Numbered from the stretch's first letter, positions 12,243 to 24,160 are shown. The stretch is DNA of 64,000 nucleotides from Proteromonas lacertae (GCA_002245135.1 NGBS01000611.1:1-64000), one strand, 5' to 3'. The notes: generated by a model not told the origin, from the letters alone. Program-made: numbers and translations.

Positions 12243-12389
12243 TTGAATGAAGTATCAGGAACTGTCTTTCTATAAATAATGATGATAATAATATTATCTT
12301 TTAATATACATTTGGCTGTACCAATTGTTCTTTTCATAGATTTACTTTCAATATCTATTTTCAGTGGAGAACTTATTGCTTTTCTCATC
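12243..12389 (-). pseudogene. EXO1 3'-tail fragment
   Basis: On the minus strand this stretch closely matches the last exons of the EXO1 gene at about 40411-40580: the protein-level string SSPLKIDI, SKSMKRTIGTAKCIL and KTVPDTSF. The intron region is altered. Upstream of the match lies the SEN2 gene, whose TGA stop overlaps the first matching bases (TGATGAG), so the duplication border falls at that stop. No nuclease domain is present, so it cannot encode a working EXO1. Confidence 0.75.
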
Positions 12390-13213
12390 AGTTAACTATT
12401 AAATCCTTTAAAATACATCTCTATTCAATAAATATTAACAAATAACAAAAAATACTCTCAAATAGTTTAAATTAATCTCTATTAAATCAACTACTTGTTG
12501 CAATGATGTTATATCTGTTATTTTATTAATCATTTCCTTGAATAAATTCTCATCTTTTATCTCAATATTTGCTATAATCACTGCTTTACCTATGTTTGTA
12601 CTGATTCTAATTAAATTCTGTATTTCTTCATAAGATAATGAATTTTTATAATTAATGAATAATAAATAAGCAGAATGTTGTACTTCTGGAGGTTCATTGT
12701 ATATGAGAAAATCACAACCTGTAGCTAATCCAGTTTTTGGATATCTAGTAAATATAACAATATTTCAAATATATTATTATACAATTTCATTTTCTTCAAG
12801 TGATTATAAACTGCATATCTTAAAATAAATGGGATTTGGTTATTTACATAATTAGAAGAAAATAACTTCCATAAATCAATGAATGATACAATATCATTGT
12901 TTTTATAGCAGACTTGGATTAAATTTTGAGCAAGAAGATGGATTGTTTCTTCATGTGACAGCTATTGATTAAAATAATAACCATACAATCAAATATTCAT
13001 CACTAGATGATATATATTCTGGTTTGCCTTTTGAATAACTACCTCTACCAAAACTACCTAAATTATATACCTATATACCAATATATTCGATAATATACTT
13101 TATTATATGTGTCTTTATCAAAGACATACACTACTGAATCTATTAATATTGTTGTTAGCATGATATTCTTTAATTACACATCCAATGTCATTTTGACATT
13201 GAATTACACTCAT
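12388..13213 (-). CDS. TSEN2: tRNA-splicing endonuclease catalytic subunit, SEN2-like
   Basis: Five short exons: 13099-13213, 12987-13070, 12783-12961, 12456-12744, 12388-12420; about 232 aa, short for SEN2. The second exon gives LGSFGRGSYSKGKPEY, matching the family GYFGKGxLSRSRP motif. Then LSHEETIHLLAQNL and DLWKLF match the helical region. The nuclease core reads YPKTGLATGCDFLIY...QHSAY, with the family's catalytic Tyr and His; a catalytic Lys candidate follows in NIEIKDE. One single-base shift near 13150 is needed in exon 1. The last intron (12421-12455) is less sure; without it the gene ends at 12435. Role: cutting introns from pre-tRNA. Confidence 0.75.
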
Positions 13214-13321
13214 TTTATTTTTTCTTAATTTCTGAATGATATTCTCATGTTAGAATAGAACAAACACTTAAAATAAAAAAGACGATGTTATGATTTATAA
13301 AATATTAAATCAATAAACTTA

Positions 13322-14880
13322 TTACAGTTTATTGTCTTTAATTATTTTACTTCTGTAATCTTCAATATTATCAATTGTCAATTTTACAAGCATCCTATGA
13401 GTCAATTTTTTCTTAGTGAAAGGACAAATATTCTTCGGTTCTTTCATTAATACTTTCAACCAAGACTGATAATCCATGACATGTCCATATGGTGAAATTG
13501 CAGGTTGTACCATAGCTGTACAAGTAACAGGATCAATCATATCAGGTAAAAGGTTTATATTTTCATTTGTATCTATATTGTAAGAGTCTGTATTGTTTTT
13601 ATCATCATTTTCATCTTCTTCACTAAGATATAGTTCTGTATCTCCAGCTCTAGTGGTTCTTCTTCTCTGCCTGTTTTTCTTTGGCTTTGGAGTTCCAGCT
13701 TCACCATCTTTATCTTTTTCTTGAGAATGAAATTTGAATTTCAATTTACCATTTTCAAAGTAATAATTCTTATCCTCTATCTCTCCTTTCTGTATTAATG
13801 CTCTATAATAGTTACTGCATTGATATCCTACTCTTCCTGGTATATTCATTGAGAAAGTTCCCCATTCATAATTAACACCTCTCTGTTTGATATTGTTCAT
13901 AAATGTTCGTTTCTCTTCTTCTGTCCATGGTCCTGTTGCTTGTGGAATGCCTGGATCATTGAATCTATAATAATATGCATTTGGATTCTTATCTTTGTTG
14001 TTATACGCTCTAATTCTAGCATCACTCCATCCCAACTGTCTTAATTCTTGACTATTATAACGTTTCACTGTTTTTGGTAAATTGATCTTCTTTTTTCCAC
14101 CTTTCTTTGGTTGAATATTAGTAACAGCTGATTCTTCTGTATTCTCACTTTTAACTTCTGCAGAATCTACATTCTTTTCACTTACTGGTGAAGAAGACGA
14201 AGAATTAGTTTTGTCATCAGCATTTTGTTGTGAAAACATATTATCTTTATGTTCAAATACTCGATGAGTACTATCTAATTCTTCTAACTTTGATAAAGCT
14301 TCATTTAATGTCAATCTTGGAACTGTCCTTCGTTTCTTGTGTGCACTATTATCTGAATCATATTCATAGTCTGCCTCATTGGTTTTATCTTGAGGCTTTT
14401 TTGCTTTCTTTCTTCGTATGTGATAAGCTGGACAATCATAATCATCATCATCACTTTGTTCATTTGAGACATATTCTTCATCTTTTAGTACTGGTACTCG
14501 AGCTCTGGTTATTTGTGGAGGTTGCTGGTTTTCTTGTTCTACCTTTTCTCCTTTATATTTCTCTTCACACTGTTCTCTGAAATCCTTTTCATTTCCTAAC
14601 CGTTCTAATGCCTTGAATTCATCCCCTTCGGATAATTTAATAGCTATTTTTGCAACCTCGTCCGGTATGTCAGGATATGTATTTTTAATTGTTTCAATCT
14701 GTATATAAATAAAAACAATAATACCTGATCTTCAATATGTTTTTGAGCAAAACATTGAAACTCTGCTTGAAGGCCTTTTAAAGTTGATTGTATCATATTC
14801 TATGTAATTCGATTGAATAAATATACCTTCTGCTCTTCTGATAAACCTGCTAATTCTTCGGAGTCTAGCAGCGAAGTCAT
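13322..14880 (-). CDS. Protein with one Myb/SANT repeat and a C-terminal U-box-like domain
   Basis: Exons 14827-14880, 14725-14799 and 13322-14698, 501 aa. The N-terminal third is acidic helix and disorder, with a basic KKRRTVPRL patch. A single Myb/SANT repeat follows (about 300-350): GPWTEEEKRTF, then WGTFSMNIPGRVGYQCSNYYRALI-like spacing. After a basic linker with RQRRRTTR comes a U-box/RING-like fold near the end: DPVTCTAMVQPAISPYGHVMD with ICPFTKKKLT, lacking the zinc ligands of RING fingers, as in U-boxes. Likely a nuclear E3 ligase or chromatin protein; partner unknown. Intron 2 ends in CAG rather than the usual TAG. An E2F-like site lies 28 bases upstream of the start. Confidence 0.7.
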
Positions 14881-15242
14881 TTCTTAGAAATGAAATTTTA
14901 TTATGAATTGGCGCGAAAATGAAAATGAAAAACGAATATATTTTTATGAACATGTCCATGATCTGATCATAAAATTTGCGGTTTCAAAAATTTCAAAATT
15001 CAATTGATTTATTCGTTTCACTGTTTATCAATAGTTTTTCAACTTACAAAAATTAATCCTTATTTTTTAATATAATTCAGAGCTTATTTTTCATCGATCC
15101 TAAGGTATTTATAGTTCTTATATTTTTATCTATTGTATCTACCGTTCTTGTATTAAACCAGCTGCTGTTTCTTTTTCCATCGAAACTCAAACTCGAAATT
15201 TCATATCTAATAAAGATCATTATATTTATTTGCTATAGACTA
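14881..15242. other. Divergent intergenic region
   Basis: The 362 bases between the SANT/U-box gene and the GATA gene hold the E2F-like site and several CGTTTCA/GTTTC elements (for example 15015). No ORF or RNA is supported. Confidence 0.4.
14908..14919 (-). promoter_or_regulatory. E2F-like site
   Basis: Plus strand TTGGCGCGAAAA; minus strand TTTTCGCGCCAA, a full E2F/DP consensus and an unusual GC-rich island in this AT-rich DNA. It sits 28 bases before the start of the SANT/U-box gene. Binding is inferred. Confidence 0.4.
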
Positions 15243-15801
15243 ATGAAACAACCAAGTGAATGCACTAATATCTCAAACAAAAGAAGAAAAACTACTCCAA
15301 AGAGGTAATCTTATTTATTTGTAATATGTAATAGGAGTATTATGCCTTCTGAACCTATAAAACATATATTAAAATTGGTGCTGTTGACTCCTGAGACTGA
15401 AGAAAAAGAAATTAAGAAATCTAGCCCTCCCTCACCAGATACTGTCAATGAGATAGTACAACACAAACACAGACCTGTATACTCCTATGACAAGAAGAAG
15501 AAGGGACTTGTATACTCATTTTATAATGATTTTAATTAGATTTGTATTTCCTGTTCTGTACGAAAGACTCCTCGTTGGCACAAATTGCAATTTTTCAATC
15601 AGGACGTGGTATATTAACTATATATTTATATTCTGTCTTTAGTCATTATGTAATGCTTGTGGTATTAGATTCAAAAAGTATGGTAAAATATGTGAGTCTT
15701 GCTACTACGTCTTGAGAAAAGAAGAACAGTCTTTAACTTATTGTCCATTTTGTCAATGTACAATTAACCAGCCTAGTGAGGATGAAGATGATAAGTTATA
15801 A
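15243..15801 (+). CDS. GATA-type zinc-finger protein
   Basis: Join 15243-15304, 15335-15509, 15540-15608, 15643-15801, 154 aa. The finger reads CISC, then RKTPRWH, then LCNACGIRFKKYGK, with 20 residues between cysteine pairs, within the range for fungal and plant GATA factors. The finger itself is split by the third intron, right before the second cysteine pair. A second set of cysteines follows, ICESC and YCPFCQC, possibly another zinc site. The N-terminus is basic (SNKRRKTTPKR-like). Probably a DNA-binding regulator. All introns are 30-34 nt. Confidence 0.8.
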
Positions 15802-16118
15802 TTTCTTTTATTTATACATATATATAATAATAATATTTATTATTAACAATGTAGATATAACATATGTTAATATATTATCTATTAATATAAATACTGTCTA
15901 TTGGGATTTTATATTTTGAATTATCCACTGGAATAGTTTGATTATATAATACTGAGTTATATTCAAATAAAATAAATATGAATTGATAATAATTGATGTT
16001 TTACAGTGAATTGCTGATTACAAAAATTTTTTAAATTTTTGAAACTGAAACACAAGCCCATTTTTAATCAAGCCGATTTTAAATCGTTTTTCTCTATATT
16101 TTTTAATTTGTAATTAAA
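15802..16118. other. Intergenic, upstream of the 7TM-RGS gene
   Basis: AT-rich. It contains AATCAAGCCGATTTTAAATCG at about 16066-16086, part of the recurring TCAAGC element and about 50 bases before the next start codon. Nothing coding is seen. Confidence 0.4.
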
Positions 16119-19100
16119 ATGTGTTATAAGTTATGTTGTTTATTTGTGTTGTTTATAATTATGTATGTAGATATATCATTCATTTAACCCTGTAGATCTT
16201 TTTTCTCTGTATCGTTAGCTGAAGGGAGTTACAACACTCCAAATACCAACAAAGGTGCTGGCTATTATGACAGTAGTATAAAAGAACTGAAATATATCAA
16301 TGACGTGATGTATTTATTTAAAGAGACTAACACAAATATTGTTGAGATAAAGTCATGTAAAAAGGATGAATCAATAATAAAATTGTCAAATTTTACTGTT
16401 AAACTTCTTGATGCTTCAAATTGCAGAATTGAAGAGAAGCAAATAGAGTTAGATGTAATTAACTCATTTTATAAAACGTATAATATTTCATTTATTACAT
16501 TTTTAGAATTAGTCTTATTAAACTATATTCAACTGACGATATTTATGGCATTAAGATAGAATCACCTTGTAAATTGATATGTATATTAATTGATATATTA
16601 TACTGTATATAGACGAAAGTACATTTGACGAATCAATGGGTTGTGATGATAAAAGAGGAATAGAATTAACAAAATTTGACACATCTAAAGAAATATCTGC
16701 TTATAACAATAAAATCCTATTCACAAGTCAAATTGAAAATAAAAACGTTATGATATATAAACAAATCACAGATATTAGCAAAATTCACTCAAAATCACCT
16801 AAATCAGTTATATCAAGTGGTGATAATTTAGAACCATCTTGGTATTTGATTGTATCTCCATTAAAACCACACAATTCAACTCATATTATCTCATCAATTG
16901 AAATTCAAAGCAATAACAACAACAACATAATATACAATATTCACTATTCAAATATTATTTTCAATTCTGTAAGTAAAGATATGATATTAAGTAGTTATAA
17001 TACAGTGAAATATGATATTTATATTAATATTAAAGATAATTACAGCTTTGATAAGAAATATTGTTTTAGAATAAAGAGTAATAATGGTGATAATGAAGAT
17101 TTAATACATTGTTATAATATTACAGAATCAAGTATAAATATATATATTATCATTATTATATTGAAATAGTTTGTCAAGCAAAATACAGTAAATTTATACC
17201 AAATGAATCATGTAATGATTTCAAAAGAATTATTAAAGTTATACCTTCTTATCCAGATATATGTAATAATAATAATAACAATAATAATAGAATAGAAATA
17301 GAATGTGATAATCTGGAGTAATAATTCAACAATAACAACATTAACAATTATCTTATATCTATTCATCATATTTTCAATGATTACATTGTCATTATTTATG
17401 ATATATTTCTCATTACATATCAGATATTTATTCAGTCAATTTATTATTTTCAATTTCATTGGATTGTTGTTATATTCTATTACATTTATATTTGGATTTT
17501 TTAGTTCTTCTAAACAAGGATGTTATGGATATATGTATGGTACAAATATTGGTGAAGTCATTATTATTCTATATACTAGCATGCTTAGTCAAATATAATA
17601 TTAAAGTATAAATATATATATGTTTTATTTATATTTATATATATAGAAAAGTACATGTAAAGGAATTATATCCTATAATAAATGGAAAATACAATTAATA
17701 TCGTATTTCATACCATTATTGCTATGTCAAATCTTATTAATTGTTTTATCAACTCCATTTTATCAGACTCATCATGTCAATTATGATAATATAACAGTTT
17801 ATTCTTATAGTAACTGTTTTCTGGTAGATAATGACAATGAATCATATAAAAGAATTATCCCATCTGTTATCCACTTTTCGTTAATGTTTTATATTGTTTT
17901 TGGTTCAATTTATTCGTTAATGTTTGGAAATGAATCAACAACAAGATCAATGAAAATTGGATCTTTGTTTAATATTCTCTATGGAATTATATATATTACA
18001 TTTAGTATTATATACATGGTAAATGGTGAATCTACAATGAAAGATAGGTTTTTGTTCGTTTATATTCCATTCTTTATTTACATTTTCTTATTTTTAGTAT
18101 GTTCTGTTTCATTGTTATTAATGAATAAAGATCAGAAATATATTATCATTTCAAGTATGTTAGGTGATCCAGTTTATAAGTTATATATTGAATTATATAT
18201 GAAAAGTATCAAGGAAGACTCTTACCTACATTTTTTTGATACTATGAATAAAATGTTTAGTCAAAAGATAGTAGATTCAACAACAACATTACCAATACAA
18301 AGTATTTATTCAACCTATTTTGATAAAAATGGAATTAAAAAGATTGAAATAGATGAAAAAATAAAAGATGAATTAGATAAGAATATGACATTAAATCCAA
18401 CAACATATGCCATATTTAGACCAGCTTATATTTATGTTGAGAATTATATCCAAAATAATATTATACCTTCATATTTACAAACTGCTTATAGTCAAACTGC
18501 AGAATCAATAGCAGAATGGTTGAGTGATTTTGATCTATTGCCATATGAAGGAAAAACAGTTGTAAAATATAAAATCCAATTATTACATCCAAATAATGAT
18601 AGAATGTTAATTGACAGAGTTGCTAGTTTAAAGAATAATAATAGTAACAGATTTATAAAGATCGCTAGTAATAGAATATATCCACAACAATCGAACAATT
18701 CAATGAGTAATCATTATATGTCTGTATTTAATCAAAATATGACAATATCTGTAGAACAACAATCTAATAGATTTTCAGATGCTAGAACTAGTGCATTAGC
18801 TAAGAAAGAATCAATTGGTAAGAATAACAAAGTGAAGGGATGTATAGTTGATGTTACTAATAAAAATGTTGAAGTAATGACATCTGATGATATATCAAAA
18901 CATATAACAAGAGGAAGTGCATTGGAGATAAATAGTCAAGATATTAATGTTATTGCACCTTGGAACAATCAAGAAATGGTAAAGAAACAAAACACAATCG
19001 ATTTAAGTAAACAAGATGTGAATGAGATAGCTCCTTGGAATAATCAAGAAATGGTAAAGAAACAAAACACAATCGATTTAAGTAAACAAGATGTAAATGA

Positions 19101-19360
19101 GATAGCTCCTTGGAATAATCAAGAAATGGTGAAGAAACAAAACACAATCGATTTAAGTAAACAAGATGTAAATGAGATAGCTCCTTGGAATAATCAAGAA
19201 ATGGTGAAGAAACAAAACACAATCGATTTAAGTAAACAAGATAAATGAGATAGCTCCTTGAATAATCAAGAAATGGTGAAGAAACAAAACACAATCGATT
19301 TAAGTAAACAAGATGTAAATGAGATAGCTCCTTGGAACAATCAGAAACTTCCATCGTAAT
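16119..19360 (+). CDS. Seven-TM receptor fused to an RGS domain, with a tandem-repeat tail
   Basis: Six exons starting 16119-16162, 16196-16477, 16507-16580, 16613-17131 and 17170; the last exon starts at 17647. There is a signal peptide and an N-terminal extracellular part of about 350 residues with N-glycosylation sites, then seven hydrophobic segments (about 17330-18130). Next is an RGS domain (about 18170-18490) with the family end pattern IQSIYSTYF...IEIDEKIKDEL and AYIYVENYIQ. The C-terminus carries 25-residue repeats. RGS domains speed GTP hydrolysis by G-alpha, so this is a receptor with built-in signal shut-off, an architecture like plant AtRGS1. One-base breaks occur near 17310 and 17595. 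The first in-frame stop is at 19246-19248; the frame is regained in the next repeat and would end at 19358-19360. Confidence 0.75.
18939..19345 (+). repeat. 75-bp tandem repeat array, about 5.4 copies
   Basis: The repeat encodes the 25-residue unit DVNEIAPWNNQEMVKKQNTI plus DLSKQ. The CCTTGG landmark recurs at 18958, 19033, 19108 and 19183, exactly 75 apart, then at 19256 and 19330, after two losses totalling three bases. The three middle units are almost identical in DNA, so expansion is recent. Confidence 0.9.
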
Positions 19361-19470
19361 TTAAAACATATATATTCATTTTTCCTTTATTAATAATATA
19401 TATCTTTTTGTTAAGTGTTTTTGATTAACTATAACAAACAAAACATGAGCTAAGCTATAAATTATTTAAA

Positions 19471-20585
19471 TTAGTTATTTTCTAATATTGTCTGTTCTAA
19501 AGGATTAGGAGGAGTCTATATGTAATATATATTCTCTATTAATACGATTTGTTTTACTCTAGTCAAATGTATATATACTAAAACTGGAAATATTTCTGTA
19601 AAAATAATGATTATTTTATCCCACAAAAACTTTTCTATACACTTTGAATCAGTAAAAAAACATAAACTAAAAAAGATAATATACATACACAATATACTCA
19701 AATCTACTTCTTCCTTTTGAAAAATTGATTGTTTTCACACTTGAATCACATAAATTAAATGTAAAGATTATCAATGTTGTGTATAAAGTCACTCTTAACT
19801 ATATTCATAATAATATATATATATATATAAAATAATAATAATACTCTATTTACGATCTTTTTAATCTTTGGATCTCTCACATTAGTCATTGAAATAATAG
19901 TTATAACCTATTCATAAAATATAATAATAATAATCATACTGGTCTTACATAATAATTATAAACAATTATATATATTAAATTAATCAATAAAAATGAGATT
20001 TCTATGATGAAATTCACTGTTCCATATCCTGTACCCACTGCAAAGAATGAAGCAATTAATATTACAAAGAAAAACTATTTTTATAATAGAAATATAATTA
20101 TACTCCAACTCCAATTGTTTCAAAGATATTCTGAAGTGAAACAGGAACACATCCTTTACAGTAGTTGTATATTACAATCAAATAATATAATAAATATAAG
20201 TAACTATACATATAATAATAAATAAGAGAAGTAAATACAAAAATAGAAAAATCATTTCTGGTAAAGATGTAATAAAATCATATATTTCTATTGTGTCTAT
20301 CCTAAATATGTAATTTTCAAAACATAAACTATTCAAATAATGTCATATAAAGTATACCAAACATTTCGAGTTAATAAAGATATCAATATAATTCCATAAA
20401 ACTTCAGACGCGTTGATAATACTCTGTTATATCTAAAATAATAGAACTTACTTATACTTATGTGAAATACGAAAATCTCTTATAATTATAACTATCAGGA
20501 GGATATCAACAACAGTAAACAAAGCTATATCCACCATCAACATCGTATATGACTCTCCTGAGATATATTTGGACTTAGATATCAT
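19471..20585 (-). CDS. Seven-TM membrane protein, family not recognised
   Basis: Spliced from nine exons by eight introns of 22-46 nt; the reading frame is clean throughout. The start reads MISKSKYISGESYTMLMVDI and the end TPPNPLEQTILENN. I count seven hydrophobic segments: near the N-terminus (VDILLIVIII), FYGIILISLL, IFLFFYLYLLYYLIV, FFFVILIASFF, LLINLIYIIV, VTLYTTLIIF and IIIIFTEIFPVLV. The loop before TM4 holds YCKGCVPVS and the loop after TM5 is basic. The topology suggests a receptor-like protein, but no signature motif is present. It is convergent with the 7TM-RGS gene and divergent from the 20648 gene, with 62 bases between starts. Confidence 0.6.
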
Positions 20586-20647
20586 TTTATTCATCTTTTT
20601 AAAACTCAAACTTTTTTAAAGCTTGAAAGTTCTTTTGCTTTTAACTC

Positions 20648-21474
20648 ATGACTAAAGGAAGTGAACACAACAGTGATGATGAAATTCAGTTTGTTGAACC
20701 TAAATCAACATATAGTCCATATTTAAATCTCTATATTGTATTGATTGTAGTAATAATTGCAATGCTGACGTATTAAGATTAAAATAATTGTTATTTTATT
20801 AGATATTATATATTCCTATGTCAATCAGAGAAAAAGAGTATTATAGAACAACATCCTTTGTTAAATATACAAATACCTACAAAGGAAGAACAATTGAAAC
20901 TTGCAGTACTATGGAGTAAATCTAGTATAATTATATGCAAAAATATATGAAATATAGTTACAAACATATACATTTCACCAACTGAAAAGATAAGAATTCA
21001 ACACTTGCCATCTCAACCCAAAATTATTCGTAATTTTCCAGATTTCTTCTATTCAGGAGTATCTTATGGAATTACAGGTTGGAATCCAATGGGCAGAAAA
21101 GTTGATGATAATGATAATATAAAAGCAAATTTAGAAATGAGAAAAGAACTTGATAAATTACATCCATCTATATTATTAGGAAGTTACAGTGAAGATCCTG
21201 AAGGTAGTTGGCGAGAAGTATCATATAATATAATTGCTAATATACATAGGATGGATTTTTTATTCATTTTAATCATTTTTCTGAAGAAATTGAGAATAAA
21301 GTGAAGATGATAGGTAGATTATATGGTCAAGCAGCGATATATAAATGGTATAATCATATTTGGGGTAAAAGTGAGAATATAAAAGCTCATTCAACAATAA
21401 TTCAAGAAACAGTTCCATGTAGTGGTGGTTTACAATATGTGAAATATTCAGGTCGTTTATTTGTAATTGAATAA
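20648..21474 (+). CDS. Membrane-anchored DUF3293-like protein
   Basis: Exons 20648-20769, 20803-20924 and 20958-21474, about 253 aa. A short acidic N-terminus is followed by one TM segment (LYIVLIVVIIAML), so the rest is probably on the other side of the membrane. The C-terminal part reads YGITGWNPMGR, then a run of N/L-rich helix, then GSYSEDPEGSWREVSY. This is the pattern of the mainly bacterial DUF3293 family (aWNP..., N...L, G...P.G.W.E.s). A one-base loss in the T run near 21262 is needed to join the last part, which ends GRLFVIE. Function unknown. An AAAGCTTGAAAG element lies 30 bases upstream. Confidence 0.5.
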
Positions 21475-21562
21475 ATTATTATTATTATTTCTACTAAATC
21501 TCATATAAAGACAAATAAAAAAAAACATATGTAAACTATATATTATATTTATCAAATGTAAT

Positions 21563-24160
21563 TTACTTGGAAGAAATAGCAGCTTGTCTTCTTTGTTGAG
21601 CTTTCAATACTATTTCTTCATTCTTCTTTTCAGCTGCTTTGTTTGTACTTGTCGAAATCTTTCCATTGTTTTGATCAATTATTAAAGGTCTTGTCCAAGC
21701 ATCTCCAGCTTTAGGTTTTTGATTCTTAAAATCTCTAAAACATTCTACCCATCTCTTAGCTGTTTCTATACTATTTTCACCTTCTACTTTCATCACAATC
21801 TTTCTCTCTTTATCACCTGCTTCAAATGCTTTGATTGAAGAATCTCGAACTTTCAATATCAATGTAAATTCATTACTTCCATCTTTATATTCAATTCCAT
21901 TATAACAATCTAATGGAATACTTTGTTTCTCATCAATATATACTTTTCCATAATAACTAGGAACCATTGAATCATAGATTCTCAATACAGCTGGTTCAAA
22001 ATATAATACACAATATCTTCGCTGCCATTTTCCAACTAATCGATCTCGACCACTCTTTAATAAATAACCTTCCATTATTACTTCATAACTAAATGGTTTA
22101 TAAATATCATCATCACTTATCTCATTCTCTTGTTTTATCTTTTCGATTGGAATTACTGTTTCCATTATCTTTTCACTCTTTTCTAAATCTTTCTTGTTAG
22201 TTTTACTTCCACCATTACTTGATAATGATACTACTAATATGGCTACGATTATTCCGATTATTAATACAGCTCCAATACATATTATTAATATCACCCACCA
22301 ATATTCTTCTGCCCAAGGCTTGGAATCTTCTGGAGAATGATCTACTTCATCACCAACTTGTGTTGTAGGTGTGAAATAATCCTCAGATTTTTTAACACCA
22401 TTCTCATTTGCTGAGATAGTAATTTCTTTAACAACTTTTTTAACTACATCTTCTTCAATTACTGTCTGTAATGCTGATTGTATTTCAGGTGGTAATCCTA
22501 TTGGTATTACAATTTCTTCAGGATTTCCAGTATTTTCACTTGGTGCTATTACTGATAAAAGAACATTACCAAATAAAATTGGATCAACTTGATTATTACC
22601 ATCCTTTCCATTTAAAATGTCATTCCAATTTATACCTCCTTCTAACAATCTTCCTTCAAGAGTTGGAAAATCTGGAGCTGTTCCATTTTCAATATATGTT
22701 AAAATGAATCTTATTTTATGATCATTTTCATCATTACCATTTGTTTTATCCTCATATTTATATGGACTAGTATTAAATATTACATTCATGTTTTCTGTAA
22801 AATTATTTTTAAATTCACTAAAACTACCACTACCATCAAATTCAAATGAAAATGCACCTTGAATTTTTGTACAATATTCTCCTTTATATTTTCTTTCACA
22901 ACATAACCCTTGAGGATCTACAGATTTTGGACTATTACATTCTTTATCATGACTAACAAGTATTTTAAACTTATGATTAATATGGTAAATACTATCAGAA
23001 ACACTAACAGTTACATCATCAACACCTTCTTCTTTATTAGTGTTGTAATTAAACTGTAAATCTTTCCATTCAAATGTAGTTGAATTTGAAATTGGTACAA
23101 CTTCTTTTTCATAACCATCTTGAGTAATATTATAACTTCTTGGATTAGTATCATTGAAATTTAATGTTACATCTTTCCTGTACTGCTTTAATTGATCCTC
23201 ATTTTCATAACCAGATATTGTTGGATATTTTAAAGCCAATGTTACATTGAATGGAGTAGATATATTAACAATTACTGGAACTTTTGATAAGATTGTATTT
23301 ATGCCATTTGGTTTATATTCAACAATTGATATAGAAAATGATGAACTTCCTTCTTTATATCCAGTAGCATTACATTTTATAGTACATTTCACATTATTTA
23401 ATTCTACATCTGTTTTAACAGTGACATTATTTTCTATACTATACGTAATATTTGGATTATTTTCATCACAACTAAAATCATAATAGTTAATATCTATTCC
23501 ATTTTCATTTAATTTAGTTGGATTTATTGTTTTAGTTTGACTTCCTACAATAAATTTATATGTAGGATATTGAAACGGACATTTTAATACTTCTTTTTCT
23601 GGTGTTGTTCCAGTTACAGTTTCTGTTGGTTGTGGTGTTGTCGCTGCTGGTTCATCTGTCTCACCACTACCACCTTCATCTTCTGGAGTTGTTGTTACAT
23701 CAGGTTTAGTTGTTCCTTCTGCTGTTGTAGCTTCGTATTTTGTTGTACCTGTGAATTCTTCACCATCATCACCATCTCCTTTTGGTGTTGTTGGACCTGT
23801 TGATCCTTCTTCTGACTTTTGAGTTGTTGTTACTTCAGGTGTTGTTTTTACTGAACCTTCTCCACCATCTTCACCAGTTGGTGTACCTTCTTCCATTTCT
23901 CTTTCTTCATCTAAGTTCATTCGCTTCTTTATTATCAAATCTTCTCCATCATTGTTGGAATTACTATTATTATTATAAAGATTCAAACTTATACTCATTC
24001 ATCTTTCCAGATAAACCATCTCTAAATCCACTTACTAACTTAGACTTCTTTTCTTTACTTAAATCACTTAAACCACTCACACTCACTAAAATCAATGCAA
24101 ACATGCATACTATTAAATTAAACAAACTAATATACCATAGTAAATGTTTAATTTACTCAT
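21563..24160 (-). CDS. PH2: signal peptide, mucin-like ectodomain, TM, PH domain
   Basis: Exon 1 is 24136-24160 (25 nt), intron 24110-24135 (26 nt), exon 2 21563-24109; about 856 aa. Domain order is as in PH1: signal peptide ending VSVSGLSD, Thr/Glu/Pro-rich segment, cysteine-paired ectodomain with the EGF-like QGLCCERKYKGEYCTK, LLEGGINWN, TM after KPWAEEYWW, then the PH domain with KWQRRYCVLYF. One extra T near 23980 (ESL then stops, against ESYNNN in PH3) shifts the frame 30 codons or so after the signal peptide. Unless this is a sequence error, the copy cannot make the full protein. The 5' and 3' flanks match PH3. Confidence 0.8.

Larger units (their letters stand above)
7634..12389 (+). 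repeat. Segmental duplication, copy A (PH1 - MFS - EXO1 tail)
   Basis: Order here is promoter block, PH1 (+), MFS gene (-), EXO1 3' tail (-). The same three parts occur in mirror order at 40411-43612: EXO1 (+), MFS remnant (+), PH3 (-), promoter block. In copy A the MFS gene is whole and only the last stretch of EXO1 is present. Confidence 0.75.

Noticed and set aside
18950-19354. Repeat-encoded 134-codon ORF on the minus strand
   Set aside because: Antisense of the 75-bp array of the 7TM-RGS gene.
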